Shown: positions 40,628 to 49,771, counted from the stretch's first letter. The stretch is 64,000 bases of DNA from Pseudarthrobacter sp. SSS035 (GCF_023273875.1 NZ_CP096882.1:3100001-3164000); one strand, 5' to 3'. Numbers and translations are program-made. The notes: generated from the letters alone by a model not told the origin.

Positions 40628-41359
40628 ATGAACAACCCGATCATGATCGCCTGCGCCCACGGGACGTCCAGCACTCAAGGCGCCGCGGAGGTCAACGCCC
40701 TGCGCGCAGCCATCGCTGCCCTGCGCCCGGGCCTTGACGTTCGCGAGGCCTACGTGGACGTCCAGCAGCCGGACCTCGTGGACGTGGTGGAAGGCCTGCC
40801 CGAAGAGGACAAGGCCGTCGTTGTCCCTCTGCTGCTGAGCGTCGGATATCACGTCAAGGTGGACATCGCCCGGGCTGTGAAGAGCCGGCCGGGCAGCCTC
40901 GCCGCAGCGCCGCTCGGCCCGGACCCGCGGCTCGCTGCCCTGCTGGACCAGCGCCTCCGGGAGGCCGGCGTCACGGACCGCGACGCGATTGTCCTCGCCG
41001 CCGCCGGGTCCTCCAATCCCAATGCCGCCGTCAGCGTGGAAGAGCTCGCCGACCAGCTCAGGGCGCTGCGGCGCAACCGGATTCTGCCCGCTTACGGTGC
41101 CTCGGCCCAGCCGTCGGTGCCTGACGCCGTCGCCATCCTTCGGCTGGAACTGGCAGGAGGCGCCGGGGCGGGGGAGTCCGCGGGGGCCGTGGACGACGGC
41201 GGCCGCGTGGTGATTGCCTCCTACCTCCTCGCGCCGGGGTTCTTCCACGACCAGCTGGCCAAAGCCGGTGCCGATCTCGTGACGGAACCACTGCTGCCGT
41301 CGCCGGTCCTCGCCGAGATCGCGCTGGAACGGTTCGACGCCGCCGTCGTACGCGGTTAA
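40628..41359 (+). CDS. Sirohydrochlorin chelatase (CbiX/SirB-like)
   Basis: A 243-residue class II chelatase made of two related halves. The active-site histidine is in IACAHGTSS near the N-terminus, with PLLLSVGYHVKVDI after it, and the second half has LAAAGSSNPNA and ASYLLAPGFFHDQL with a second histidine. It would insert iron into sirohydrochlorin to make siroheme for the sulfite reductase encoded next. It stands 148 bases before sir and is transcribed in the same direction from its own promoter. Confidence 0.87.
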   Translation: MNNPIMIACAHGTSSTQGAAEVNALRAAIAALRPGLDVREAYVDVQQPDLVDVVEGLPEEDKAVVVPLLLSVGYHVKVDIARAVKSRPGSLAAAPLGPDPRLAALLDQRLREAGVTDRDAIVLAAAGSSNPNAAVSVEELADQLRALRRNRILPAYGASAQPSVPDAVAILRLELAGGAGAGESAGAVDDGGRVVIASYLLAPGFFHDQLAKAGADLVTEPLLPSPVLAEIALERFDAAVVRG

Positions 41360-41448
41360 TAGCCGCCCCGCCCGGGCACCAGGAACCAAGCACAGCGGGC
41401 GGGCATCTTCAAGGCTCTCCGGCGGTTCGTGACGAATTGTTTCCCTAG

Positions 41449-41500
41449 GTGACCTCCCGTTTCCGGACCTTTGTGACGCGGTTCGGCGGGCACCTACAGT
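41449..41500 (+). promoter_or_regulatory. sir promoter with shared sulfur-regulon box
   Basis: GTGACCTCCCGTTTCCG (41449-41465) lies 5 bases upstream of -35 TTGTGA (41471-41476), which is 18 bp from -10 TACAGT (41495-41500); the ATG follows 6 bases later. The same box at the same distance occurs before the ssuA-like and cysG genes. Confidence 0.7.
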
Positions 41501-41506
41501 CGATGC

Positions 41507-43252
41507 ATGACTGATACAGCTCTAGCCGGAGCGTCCGTGGACCCTGCCGCCGCCAAGCGCCCCGCGCGTGCCTCCCGCCCCGCTGCAAAGCCGCACGGGC
41601 AGTGGAAAGTGGACGGCAAAACCCCGCTAAACGCCAACGAAACCTGGAAACAGGAAGACGACGGCCTCAACGTGCGTGAGCGTATCGAGACCATCTACTC
41701 CAAGGACGGCTTCGACGCCATCCCCAGCCAGGACCTCCACGGCCGCTTCCGCTGGTGGGGCCTGTACACCCAGCGCAAGCCCGGGATCGACGGCGGCAAG
41801 ACCGCCACGCTCGAGCCGCACGAGCTGGAAGACAAGTACTTCATGCTCCGGGTCAGGATCGACGGCGGTGCGCTGACCACCGAGCAGCTGCGCGTCATCG
41901 GCCAGATTTCCGTTGATTTCGGCCGGGATTCCGCCGACCTCACGGACCGCCAGAACATCCAGCTGCACTGGATCCGCGTGGAGGACATCCCCGAGATCTG
42001 GAACCGGCTTGAGGGTGTTGGCCTGTCCACCACCGAGGCCTGCGGCGACGTGCCCCGCGTCATCCTGGGCTCGCCCGTGGCTGGCATCGCCAAGGATGAG
42101 ATCATCGACCCCACGCCGCTCATCGCGGAGCTGGGCGAGCGATTCATCGGGAACCCGCTGCTGTCCAACCTGCCGCGCAAGTACAAGACCGCCATCACCG
42201 GCCACCCCAGCCAGGACGTGGTCCACGAGATCAACGACTTCGCCCTGGTGGGCGTCCGCCACCCCGAACTCGGCGTCGGCTACGACCTCTGGGCAGGCGG
42301 CGCGCTGTCCACCAACCCGATGCTCGGCAAGCGCCTCGGTGCCTTCGTGAAGCCCGAGGAAGCCGCCGAAGTCTGGCTCGGCGTCACCAGCATCTTCCGC
42401 GACTACGGCTACCGGCGCATGCGCACCAAGGCCCGCCTGAAGTTCCTGATGGCCGACTGGGGACCGGCGAAATTCCGCCAGATCCTCGAGGACGAATACC
42501 TGGGCTACAAGCTGGCCGACGGTCCCGCCGCGCCCAAGCCCACCACTCCGGGCGACCACATCGGTGTGCACGAGCAGAAGGACGGCAAGTTCTTCATCGG
42601 CGCCACCCCGCTGGCCGGCCGCCTGTCCGGCGCTCAGTTGATCAAGCTCGCGGACACCCTCGAGGCCCGCGGCTCCTACCGCCTGCGCACCACGCCGCAC
42701 CAGAAACTCGTAGTGCTGGACGTTGCCAAGGATCACGTGGAACCGCTGGTTGCCGAGCTGGATGCCCTGGGCCTCTCCGCCCGCCCGTCCGTGTTCCGCC
42801 GCGGCACCATCGCCTGCACCGGCATCGAATACTGCAAGCTGGCCATCGTGGAAACCAAGGTCACGGCCGCCACCGCCGTCGCTGACCTGGAACGCCGCCT
42901 GGCGGACCTCGCGGAGTCCGGCGAACTGCCGCACGCGCTGTCCCTGCACATCAACGGCTGCCCCAACTCCTGCGCCCGCATCCAGACCGCGGACATCGGT
43001 CTGAAGGGCATGATGCTTCCAACGCCCGACGGCGACCCCTCCCCGGGTTTCCAGGTCCACCTGGGCGGCGGGCTGGCTTCCAACAGCCGCGAAGAGGCAG
43101 GTTTGGGACGCACTGTCCGCGGCCTGAAGGTGTACGTCGAGGACCTGCCGGACTACGTGGAACGCGTCGTCCGCACGTTCGTGGCCCAGCGCGCCGAAGG
43201 CCAGACCTTCGCCGAGTGGGCCCACGCAGCAGACGAGGAGGCCCTCCAGTGA
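41507..43252 (+). CDS. sir: Ferredoxin-dependent sulfite/nitrite reductase
   Basis: A 581-residue siroheme/[4Fe-4S] reductase with two half-domains. The cluster and siroheme ligands are the four cysteines in CTGIEYC and NGCPNSC, near residues 437-488. Substrate-binding basic residues appear in DRQNIQLHWIR. With cysH, cysD and cysN directly downstream (GTGA overlap), its role is reduction of sulfite to sulfide, the electrons coming from ferredoxin reduced by the reductase at 54468. The start is the ATG 6 bases after the -10 box, so the mRNA is probably leaderless. Confidence 0.93.
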   Translation: MTDTALAGASVDPAAAKRPARASRPAAKPHGQWKVDGKTPLNANETWKQEDDGLNVRERIETIYSKDGFDAIPSQDLHGRFRWWGLYTQRKPGIDGGKTATLEPHELEDKYFMLRVRIDGGALTTEQLRVIGQISVDFGRDSADLTDRQNIQLHWIRVEDIPEIWNRLEGVGLSTTEACGDVPRVILGSPVAGIAKDEIIDPTPLIAELGERFIGNPLLSNLPRKYKTAITGHPSQDVVHEINDFALVGVRHPELGVGYDLWAGGALSTNPMLGKRLGAFVKPEEAAEVWLGVTSIFRDYGYRRMRTKARLKFLMADWGPAKFRQILEDEYLGYKLADGPAAPKPTTPGDHIGVHEQKDGKFFIGATPLAGRLSGAQLIKLADTLEARGSYRLRTTPHQKLVVLDVAKDHVEPLVAELDALGLSARPSVFRRGTIACTGIEYCKLAIVETKVTAATAVADLERRLADLAESGELPHALSLHINGCPNSCARIQTADIGLKGMMLPTPDGDPSPGFQVHLGGGLASNSREEAGLGRTVRGLKVYVEDLPDYVERVVRTFVAQRAEGQTFAEWAHAADEEALQ

Positions 43253-44010
43253 GCAACACCGACCCGGTGGTCGAGCCTGTCGAGACCCCGGTCGCCGCAT
43301 CGCCTGCCACCCTCCGCACCCACGACGAGCTCAAGGCCATCGCCGAGTCCGGCGCCGCCGAGCTTGGCTGGGACGCCCCGGCCCGCGACGTGATCGCCTG
43401 GGTGGAGCGCAACTTCGACCTGTCAGCGGTGGCCGTCGCGTGCTCCATGGCCGACGCCGTCCTGCCGGCGCTGGTCGCGGACCAGATGCCCGGCGTCGAC
43501 GTCCTGTTCCTGGAGACCGGCTACCACTTCCCGGAAACCTACGCCACGCGTGATGAGGTGGCCGCGAACCTCCGCGTCAACGTGGTGGACGTGCTTCCCG
43601 AGAACACCGTGGAACAGCAGGACCGGCTCCTGGGCAAGGACCTCTTTGCCCGCGACGCCGCCCAGTGCTGCGCCCTCCGCAAGGTGGCCCCGCTGCGCCG
43701 CACCCTGGCCGGCTACGAACTCTGGTTCACGGGCGTCCGCCGCGACGAGGCCCCCACCCGGACCAACACCCCGCTGGTGACCTGGGACGAGGTCAACGGC
43801 CTGGTCAAGGTCAACCCCGTGGCCGCATGGACGTTCGACCAGCTGGTCCAGTACTCCGATGACAACCTCCTGCCCGTCAACCCGCTGCTTTCCCAGGGTT
43901 ACCCCTCCATCGGCTGCCAGCCCTGCACCCGCAAGGTGGCACCCGGAGACGACCCCCGCGCCGGCCGCTGGGCAGGCACCGACAAGACAGAATGCGGACT
44001 ACACGTATGA
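43249..44010 (+). CDS. cysH: Assimilatory APS reductase
   Basis: A 253-residue enzyme reducing activated sulfate to sulfite. Besides the P-loop-like core (FLETGYHFPETY) it has the paired cysteines CC in AQCCALRK and CxxC in GCQPCTR that hold a [4Fe-4S] cluster. This marks the APS-using type; no cysC kinase is present here, in agreement. The GTG overlaps the sir stop by GTGA. Directly after the start the protein reads DPVVEPVETP, encoded by a copy of a repeat also found at the cysN N-terminus. Confidence 0.92.
   Translation: MSNTDPVVEPVETPVAASPATLRTHDELKAIAESGAAELGWDAPARDVIAWVERNFDLSAVAVACSMADAVLPALVADQMPGVDVLFLETGYHFPETYATRDEVAANLRVNVVDVLPENTVEQQDRLLGKDLFARDAAQCCALRKVAPLRRTLAGYELWFTGVRRDEAPTRTNTPLVTWDEVNGLVKVNPVAAWTFDQLVQYSDDNLLPVNPLLSQGYPSIGCQPCTRKVAPGDDPRAGRWAGTDKTECGLHV
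43267..43287 (+). repeat. VVEPVET-encoding repeat, copy in cysH
   Basis: The 21-bp GTGGTCGAGCCTGTCGAGAC-C copy matches 19 of 21 bases of the cysN copy at 45051-45071. It is read in the same frame, giving VVEPVET at residues 7-13. The second arm of the palindrome is not preserved here. Confidence 0.75.
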
Positions 44011-45029
44011 GCATCGAAACCACCAACGAGGACCTGGAGCTGTCTGTGCTGGAACTTGACGCTGATTCTCCGAAAGCGGCGCATCGCGCGAGCGAGGAAC
44101 GAGCGAGTGTGTCTAAGCCGCGTGGAGAAGCAGTGACAAGGCTTTCCAGCCTGGACGCACTCGAGTCCGAAGCGATCCACATCATCCGCGAAGTTGTGGC
44201 CGAGTTCGAGAAGCCTGCGCTGCTGTTCTCCGGCGGCAAGGACTCCGTGGTGATGCTGCACCTGGCCACCAAGGCGTTCTGGCCGGGCAAGGTCCCGTTC
44301 CCCGTGCTGCACGTGGATACCGGCCACAACTTCCCCGAGGTCATCGACTTCCGCGACCGGACGGTGGAGCGGCTGGGACTTAAGCTCGTCGTCGGGAGCG
44401 TCCAGGAGTTCATCGACCGCGGCGAGCTGGCCGAGCGTGCCGACGGCACCCGCAACCCGCTGCAGACCGTCCCGCTGCTGGACGCCATCTCGCAGAACAA
44501 GTTCGACGCCGTCTTCGGCGGCGGCCGCCGTGACGAGGACAAGGCCCGCGCCAAGGAGCGCATCCTGAGCCTCCGCGACGAATTCGGCCAGTGGGATCCG
44601 CGCAACCAGCGCCCCGAGCTGTGGAACCTCTACAACGGCCGCCACACCGTGGGCCAGCATGTCCGCGCGTTCCCCATCAGCAACTGGACCGAGCTGGACA
44701 TCTGGCGCTACATCGAACGCGAGAACATCGAGCTGCCGGGCCTGTACTACGCCCACGACCGCGAAGTGTTTGCCCGCGACGGCATGTGGCGTGCGGTGGG
44801 CGAGGTTTCCCAGCCGCTGCCGCACGAGGAAGTCATCGTCAAAACCGTCCGCTACCGCACCGTGGGCGACATGTCCTGCACCGGTGCCGTTGAGTCGGAC
44901 GCAGCCACCGTGAGCGACGTTGTGATCGAAGTTGCCGCCTCCACCATCACCGAACGTGGCGCCACCCGTGCAGATGACCGCATCTCCGAGGCAGCCATGG
45001 AAGACCGCAAGAAGGATGGTTACTTCTAA
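44007..45029 (+). CDS. cysD: Sulfate adenylyltransferase subunit 2
   Basis: ATP-pyrophosphatase-type subunit that makes APS with CysN. The PP-loop is LLFSGGKDSVVML, followed by HVDTGHNFPE and FGGGRRDEDKARAKER. The ATG at 44007 overlaps the cysH stop (ATGA) and gives 340 residues. However, the in-frame GTG at 44133 has GGAG 5 bases upstream and begins TRLSSLDALESEAIHIIREV, which matches the usual CysD N-terminus and length (298 residues). The first 42 codons include a GAGCGAG direct repeat (44090-44107) and may be leader sequence rather than protein. Confidence 0.9.
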   Translation: MSIETTNEDLELSVLELDADSPKAAHRASEERASVSKPRGEAVTRLSSLDALESEAIHIIREVVAEFEKPALLFSGGKDSVVMLHLATKAFWPGKVPFPVLHVDTGHNFPEVIDFRDRTVERLGLKLVVGSVQEFIDRGELAERADGTRNPLQTVPLLDAISQNKFDAVFGGGRRDEDKARAKERILSLRDEFGQWDPRNQRPELWNLYNGRHTVGQHVRAFPISNWTELDIWRYIERENIELPGLYYAHDREVFARDGMWRAVGEVSQPLPHEEVIVKTVRYRTVGDMSCTGAVESDAATVSDVVIEVAASTITERGATRADDRISEAAMEDRKKDGYF

Positions 45030-46484
45030 ATGAGCACTCTTAATACGCCGGTGGTTGAGCCTGTCGAAACCCTGATTTCGACAGGCTCAATCAACGAGGC
45101 ATTGCCTACCACCCTGTTCCGTTTCGCCACCGCCGGATCGGTCGACGACGGGAAGTCCACTTTGGTGGGCCGCCTCCTGCACGATTCCAAGGCGATCCTC
45201 GCGGACACGCTCGACGCCGTCGCCCGCACCTCCGCGGACCGCGGCTTCGGCGGCTCTGCTGGCGGCATTGACCTGGCGCTGCTGACCGACGGCCTGCGCG
45301 CCGAGCGGGAGCAGGGCATCACCATCGACGTGGCCTACCGCTACTTCGCCACGGACCGCCGCAGCTTCATCCTGGCGGACTGCCCCGGGCACGTCCAGTA
45401 CACCAAAAACACGGTGACCGGCGCGTCCACGGCGGATGCCGTCGTCGTACTCATTGACGCCCGCAAGGGTGTCCTGGAGCAGACGCGCCGGCACCTGTCC
45501 GTGCTGCAGCTGCTGCGGGTGGCGCACGTGATTGTGGCCGTGAACAAGATCGACCTGGTGGACTTCAGCGAGTCCGTGTTCCGCGAGATCCAGGCCGACG
45601 TGCAGCAGGTGGCCCGCGAACTGGGCATCGGCTCCGCCGAGCTCGGCAGCGCGGACCACATCGATGACCTGCTGGTGATCCCGGTGTCCGCCCTCGACGG
45701 CGACAACGTGGTGGACCGGTCCGAGCGCACCCCCTGGTATGACGGCCCGGCCCTGCTGGAGGTCCTCGAGACCCTGCCGGCCGCGGACGAGATCGACACG
45801 CAGCTGGAGAGCTTCCGTTTCCCCGTGCAGCTGGTCATCCGGCCGCAGGGTGCGCTGGCTCCCGACGCCGTGGCCGGTGGCCTGGACGTGGAGGCCTACC
45901 GCGATTACCGGGCGTATGCCGGCCAGATCACCGAGGGGTCGGTGAAGGTGGGGGACTGCGTGTCAGTGCTGACCCCCGGCCAGGCCGCCCGCACCACCAC
46001 GGTGACCGGCATTGATTTCGCCGGCGAGTCCCTGCAGGAAGCGTTCGCGCCGCAGTCCGTGGCGCTCCGCCTGGCGGAGGAGTTCGACGTCGCCCGTGGT
46101 GACACCATCGCCGCCGCCGGCACTGTCCGCGAGTCCACCGCCGACTTGTACGCCGCGCTGTGCTGGCTCTCGCCGAAGCCGCTGCGGGAAGGTGCCAAGG
46201 TGCTGGTCAAGCACGGCACCCGCACGGTCCAGGCTCTGGTCCGCAGCGTCAGCGGCAAGCTGGACCTGGCCACCTTCAAGCTCGAAGGCGCGTCCAGCCT
46301 GGAGCTGAACGACATCGGCCACGCGCAGCTCCGGCTCGCCGCGCCGCTGCCGCTGGAGAACTACCTGCACCACCGCCGCACCGGCGCGTTCCTCGTCATC
46401 GACCCCCTGGACGGCAACACGCTGGCCGCGGGCCTGGTCAAGGACCACCCGGGCGACCATGAGGACGAGCGCTACTCCATCTGA
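45030..46484 (+). CDS. cysN: Sulfate adenylyltransferase subunit 1 (GTPase)
   Basis: A 484-residue EF-Tu-like GTPase that drives APS synthesis with CysD. The G-motifs are AGSVDDGKST (G1), DCPGHVQYTKN (G3) and NKIDLVDF (G4). There is no fused APS kinase domain at the C-terminus. The ATG abuts the cysD stop. Residues 6-21 (NTPVVEPVETLISTGSINE region) are encoded by a 42-bp palindrome inserted between the start and the conserved LPTTLFRFATAG; the rest of the protein is standard. Confidence 0.94.
   Translation: MSTLNTPVVEPVETLISTGSINEALPTTLFRFATAGSVDDGKSTLVGRLLHDSKAILADTLDAVARTSADRGFGGSAGGIDLALLTDGLRAEREQGITIDVAYRYFATDRRSFILADCPGHVQYTKNTVTGASTADAVVVLIDARKGVLEQTRRHLSVLQLLRVAHVIVAVNKIDLVDFSESVFREIQADVQQVARELGIGSAELGSADHIDDLLVIPVSALDGDNVVDRSERTPWYDGPALLEVLETLPAADEIDTQLESFRFPVQLVIRPQGALAPDAVAGGLDVEAYRDYRAYAGQITEGSVKVGDCVSVLTPGQAARTTTVTGIDFAGESLQEAFAPQSVALRLAEEFDVARGDTIAAAGTVRESTADLYAALCWLSPKPLREGAKVLVKHGTRTVQALVRSVSGKLDLATFKLEGASSLELNDIGHAQLRLAAPLPLENYLHHRRTGAFLVIDPLDGNTLAAGLVKDHPGDHEDERYSI
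45052..45093. repeat. In-frame palindromic element at the cysN 5' end
   Basis: Arms 45052-45069 (TGGTTGAGCCTGTCGAAA) and 45076-45093 are inverted copies with one G-T mismatch in 18 pairs and the loop CCCTGA. The element is translated as VEPVETLISTGSI. It resembles palindromes dispersed in many Micrococcales genomes. Confidence 0.85.
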
Positions 46485-46493
46485 GTTTCTGCC

Positions 46494-46559
46494 GAAACCG
46501 CGGCTTGTTCGCAGATCCTGGCCTTCACGGGCCGGATTGCGAACAAGCCGCGGTTTCGT
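46494..46559. repeat. Long palindrome after cysN
   Basis: Perfect 21-bp arms (46494-46514 and 46539-46559, CGAAACCGCGGCTTGTTCGC-A) continue inward as ATCC/GGAT and GGCC/GGCC after a single bulge, so almost the whole 66 bases fold. It begins 9 bases after the cysN stop and separates the cys operon from rtcB. Confidence 0.88.
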
Positions 46560-46592
46560 CGTTTTCGTATCCTTAACAGTGGGAGGCGAAGC

Positions 46593-47759
46593 GTGGAAAC
46601 CATCAACCCCAAGCTCATCAGCTGGGCCTCGATCCTGGATGCCAAGACCCTTGACCAGGCTCTTGCCACGTCCACGCTGCCGTTCATCTACCCGCACCTG
46701 GCGCTGATGCCGGACGCGCACCTCGGCAAGGGCGCCACCGTCGGCTCGGTGATTCCCACCCTGCGCGCGATCATCCCGGCCGCCGTCGGTGTGGATATCG
46801 GCTGCGGCATGATCGCCGTGCGGACCCAGTACTCGGTCAAGGACCTGCCCAAAGACCGCAAACGGCTGCGCGAGGACCTCGAACGGGCCATTCCGTTGTC
46901 CGCCGGGCACAACAACCGGCGGGTCATGGCCACTGCCGAGCCGCGCCTTGCCGAGCTCCGGAAGCTGGCGGGGCAGGCCGGCTTCAACCCGGCCCAGTAT
47001 CTGGCCAAGTGGGAACTTCAGCTGGGCTCGCTGGGATCGGGCAACCACTTCATCGAGGTCTCCGCCGACGAAACCGACGCCGTCTGGCTGTTCCTGCACT
47101 CGGGCTCGCGGGGCGTGGGCAACAAGATCGCGCAGCACCACATCGGCGTCGCCCAGCAGGTGACCCGCAAACGCGGGACGAGGCTGCCCGACCCGGACCT
47201 CGCCTACCTGGAGGAGGGTACCAGCGAGTTCGCCCGCTACATCAAGGAACTACGCTGGGCGCAACACTTCGCCCTCCTGAACCGCGAGGAAATGATGGAC
47301 CGCGTCATTACTCAGTTCGGGCACTGGGTGGGCGGCCATGTCAAGGAGCGCGAGCGGATCAACTGCCACCACAACTTCACACAGCAGGAGACCCATTACG
47401 GCAAGTCCGTGTGGGTATCGCGGAAGGGGGCGATCAGAGCCGAGAACGGCGATCCGGGACTTATCCCCGGGTCCATGGGGACGGCGTCGTACGTGGTGGA
47501 GGGGCTGGGGAATCCCGTCTCGCTGAACTCATCCCCGCACGGGGCCGGGCGCGAGTACTCCCGGACGGCTGCCCGCAAAACGTTCACAATGGCCGAGCTG
47601 AAGACGGCCATGCAGGGCATTGAGTTCCGGGCCACCGAGGCGTTCATCGACGAGATTCCGGCGGCGTACAAGCCCATCGATGTGGTGATGCGGGACGCTG
47701 CTGACCTTGTCAGGGTGCGGCACAAACTGCGGCAGCTGGTCAACGTCAAGGGGGACTGA
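46593..47759 (+). CDS. rtcB: RtcB-type RNA ligase
   Basis: A 388-residue RtcB protein that joins 2',3'-cyclic phosphate or 3'-phosphate ends to 5'-OH RNA through a GMP-histidine intermediate. Metal and nucleotide motifs are visible: VGVDIGCGM (metal Cys), GSLGSGNHFIEV, HSGSRGVGN and the guanylylated histidine region SSPHGAGREYSRT. The GTG follows GGGAGG at 6 bases. No archease gene is beside it. It sits between cysN and the ssu-like transporter but has its own ribosome binding site, and its link to sulfur metabolism is unclear. Confidence 0.92.
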   Translation: METINPKLISWASILDAKTLDQALATSTLPFIYPHLALMPDAHLGKGATVGSVIPTLRAIIPAAVGVDIGCGMIAVRTQYSVKDLPKDRKRLREDLERAIPLSAGHNNRRVMATAEPRLAELRKLAGQAGFNPAQYLAKWELQLGSLGSGNHFIEVSADETDAVWLFLHSGSRGVGNKIAQHHIGVAQQVTRKRGTRLPDPDLAYLEEGTSEFARYIKELRWAQHFALLNREEMMDRVITQFGHWVGGHVKERERINCHHNFTQQETHYGKSVWVSRKGAIRAENGDPGLIPGSMGTASYVVEGLGNPVSLNSSPHGAGREYSRTAARKTFTMAELKTAMQGIEFRATEAFIDEIPAAYKPIDVVMRDAADLVRVRHKLRQLVNVKGD

Positions 47760-47793
47760 GCCGGGCCCGGAATGTGACGTTGCATGAACCCGC

Positions 47794-47844
47794 GTGACCC
47801 CCCGTTTCTGCTTCATTGAATGGGTTTAGGTCACTCCCTATGGT
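47794..47844 (+). promoter_or_regulatory. ssuA-like promoter with shared sulfur-regulon box
   Basis: GTGACCCCCCGTTTCTG (47794-47810) stands 5 bases before -35 TTGAAT (47816-47821), 17 bp from -10 TATGGT (47839-47844); ATG follows after 6 bases. It aligns with the sir promoter at 15 of 17 box positions. Confidence 0.7.
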
Positions 47845-47850
47845 GAAACA

Positions 47851-49008
47851 ATGACTAGTTCCAAGCCCGGGATGACCCGCATCGTGGCAGGCGAAAGCGC
47901 AGAACCCAAGCGCAAGCGTGCCATCGAGGCGGCCCTGGCCATCGGGCTCGTGTTCCTGATCGCCGCCGGTGCCGTTGTGGCGTCGTCCATTTCCCGTAAT
48001 ACGGCGGCAGAGGCATCCATCCCCGCGCCCACTCCGGCCGCAGAACTGAAGCTGGGCTACTTCGGAAACCTGACCCACGCCCCCGCCCTGGTGGGGGTGA
48101 AGCAGGGGATCCTCGCCCGGAACCTGGGCAACACCAAGCTCAGCACCGAAACTTTCAACGCCGGGCCAGCCGCGATCGAGGCACTGAACGCCGGCGCCAT
48201 CGACGCGGCCTACATCGGCCCAAATCCCGCGATCAACTCGTTTGTCAAGAGCGAGGGGGAGTCCGTCAGCGTCATCGCGGGCGCCGCAGCGGGTGGGGCG
48301 CAGTTGGTTGTGCGTCCAGAGATCACCTCGGCGTCGGACTTGAAGGGCAAGACCCTGGCCTCGCCTCAGCTGGGCGGCACGCAGGACGTGGCGCTCCGCG
48401 CCTGGCTCGGCTCGCAGGGCTACAAAACCAACGTGGACGGCAGCGGCGACGTTTCCATCAACCCCACGGAAAACGCCCAGACGCTGAAACTGTTCCAGGA
48501 TGGAAAGCTCGACGGCGCGTGGTTGCCTGAGCCGTGGGCGTCCCGTTTGGTGCTCACCGCCGGAGCCAAGGTCCTGGTGGACGAAAAGGATCTCTGGGAC
48601 GGATCGCTCTCCGGCAAAGCCGGCGAGTTTCCCACCACCATTCTGATTGTGAACAAGAAGTTTGCCGCCGCGCACCCGGACACCGTGAAGGCTCTGCTGC
48701 GCGGCCACGTGGAGTCCGTGGCGTGGCTGAATGAAGCACCCGCCGCCGAGAAAACAAGCGTCATCAACGGCGCCCTGCAGGAATCGGCTGGCGCGGCGCT
48801 ACCCGCCGACGTCCTTGACCGGGCCCTGCAGAACGTGGTGTTCACGGTGGATCCGCTCGCGGGAACCTACCCCAAGCTCCTCGAAGACGGGGTGAAAGCC
48901 GGCACCACCAAGCAGGCGGACATCACCGGACTGTTCGACCTCCGTGCCCTGAACGAAGTCACCGGGACCGCCGAACGGGTCTCTGCCGCCGGCCTCGGCC
49001 AGGACTGA
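47851..49008 (+). CDS. SsuA/TauA-like ABC importer binding protein
   Basis: A 385-residue binding protein of the nitrate/sulfonate/taurine group (NMT1/THI5-like). An N-terminal membrane segment (about residues 26-47) serves as signal or anchor; there is no lipobox cysteine. The ligand lobes begin KLGYFGNLTHAPALVGVKQG and continue with FNAGPAAIEALNAGAIDAAY. With its ATPase and permease it forms a complete importer. Position in a sulfur gene block and the shared promoter box favour an alkanesulfonate or sulfate-type ligand over nitrate. Confidence 0.87.
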   Translation: MTSSKPGMTRIVAGESAEPKRKRAIEAALAIGLVFLIAAGAVVASSISRNTAAEASIPAPTPAAELKLGYFGNLTHAPALVGVKQGILARNLGNTKLSTETFNAGPAAIEALNAGAIDAAYIGPNPAINSFVKSEGESVSVIAGAAAGGAQLVVRPEITSASDLKGKTLASPQLGGTQDVALRAWLGSQGYKTNVDGSGDVSINPTENAQTLKLFQDGKLDGAWLPEPWASRLVLTAGAKVLVDEKDLWDGSLSGKAGEFPTTILIVNKKFAAAHPDTVKALLRGHVESVAWLNEAPAAEKTSVINGALQESAGAALPADVLDRALQNVVFTVDPLAGTYPKLLEDGVKAGTTKQADITGLFDLRALNEVTGTAERVSAAGLGQD

Positions 49009-49045
49009 CCGCCACCTACCGCACCACCTACCTAAGGACGGGACC

Positions 49046-49771
49046 ATGCCAGTCGTACTGGAAAACCTGGGCAAGCGCTTCGGCGACGGCGCCCCGGTGC
49101 TGGACGACGTCAACGCCACCATCGGCGCGGGCGAATTCGTAGCCCTCCTCGGTGCCTCCGGCTGCGGCAAATCCACCCTGCTGAACATCATGGCGGGACT
49201 GGAGGTCCCGACGTCGGGCGCCCTCGAAGTGCCCAGCGACGGAGCAGCCTTTATGTTCCAGGACGCTGCCCTCTTCCCCTGGCTGACGGCGCGGGAGAAC
49301 ATCGAGCTGGCCCTGAAGCTGCGCGGTGTGGGCAAAGCTGAACGCCGGATCAAGGCCAACGAGCTGCTCGAGTTGGTGCACCTCGGCGAGGCTGGGGACA
49401 AGCGCCCACACGAGCTGTCCGGCGGCATGCGCCAGCGCGTGGCACTGGCCCGTGCCCTGTCGCAGGACCGGCAGCTGCTGCTGATGGATGAGCCGTTTGC
49501 GGCCCTGGACGCCATCACCCGCGACCTGCTGCACGACGAGCTGGAACGCATCTGGAAGGAAACCGGGCGCACCATCGTTTTTGTGACCCACAACGTCCGC
49601 GAGGCCGTGCGGCTGGGCCAGCGTGTGCTGCTGCTGTCGTCCCGGCCCGGCCGCGTGGTCCAGGAATGGGCCGTCACCGAGGAACACCGAACCGACGCCG
49701 GCCTGGCCGGACAGCTGACCGGGGTCATCACCGCCCGGCTGCGGGAGGAGATTCGCCGCCATGCCAAATAA
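49046..49771 (+). CDS. SsuB/TauB-like ABC importer ATP-binding protein
   Basis: A 241-residue ATPase. Walker A is GASGCGKST, Q-loop in AFMFQDAALFPWLTA, signature LSGGMRQRVALARAL, and Walker B LLLMDEPFAALDAITR. The AALFPWLT Q-loop segment is typical of the sulfonate/nitrate/taurine importers. It starts 37 bases after the binding-protein gene and overlaps the permease gene by 11 bases. Confidence 0.9.
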   Translation: MPVVLENLGKRFGDGAPVLDDVNATIGAGEFVALLGASGCGKSTLLNIMAGLEVPTSGALEVPSDGAAFMFQDAALFPWLTARENIELALKLRGVGKAERRIKANELLELVHLGEAGDKRPHELSGGMRQRVALARALSQDRQLLLMDEPFAALDAITRDLLHDELERIWKETGRTIVFVTHNVREAVRLGQRVLLLSSRPGRVVQEWAVTEEHRTDAGLAGQLTGVITARLREEIRRHAK

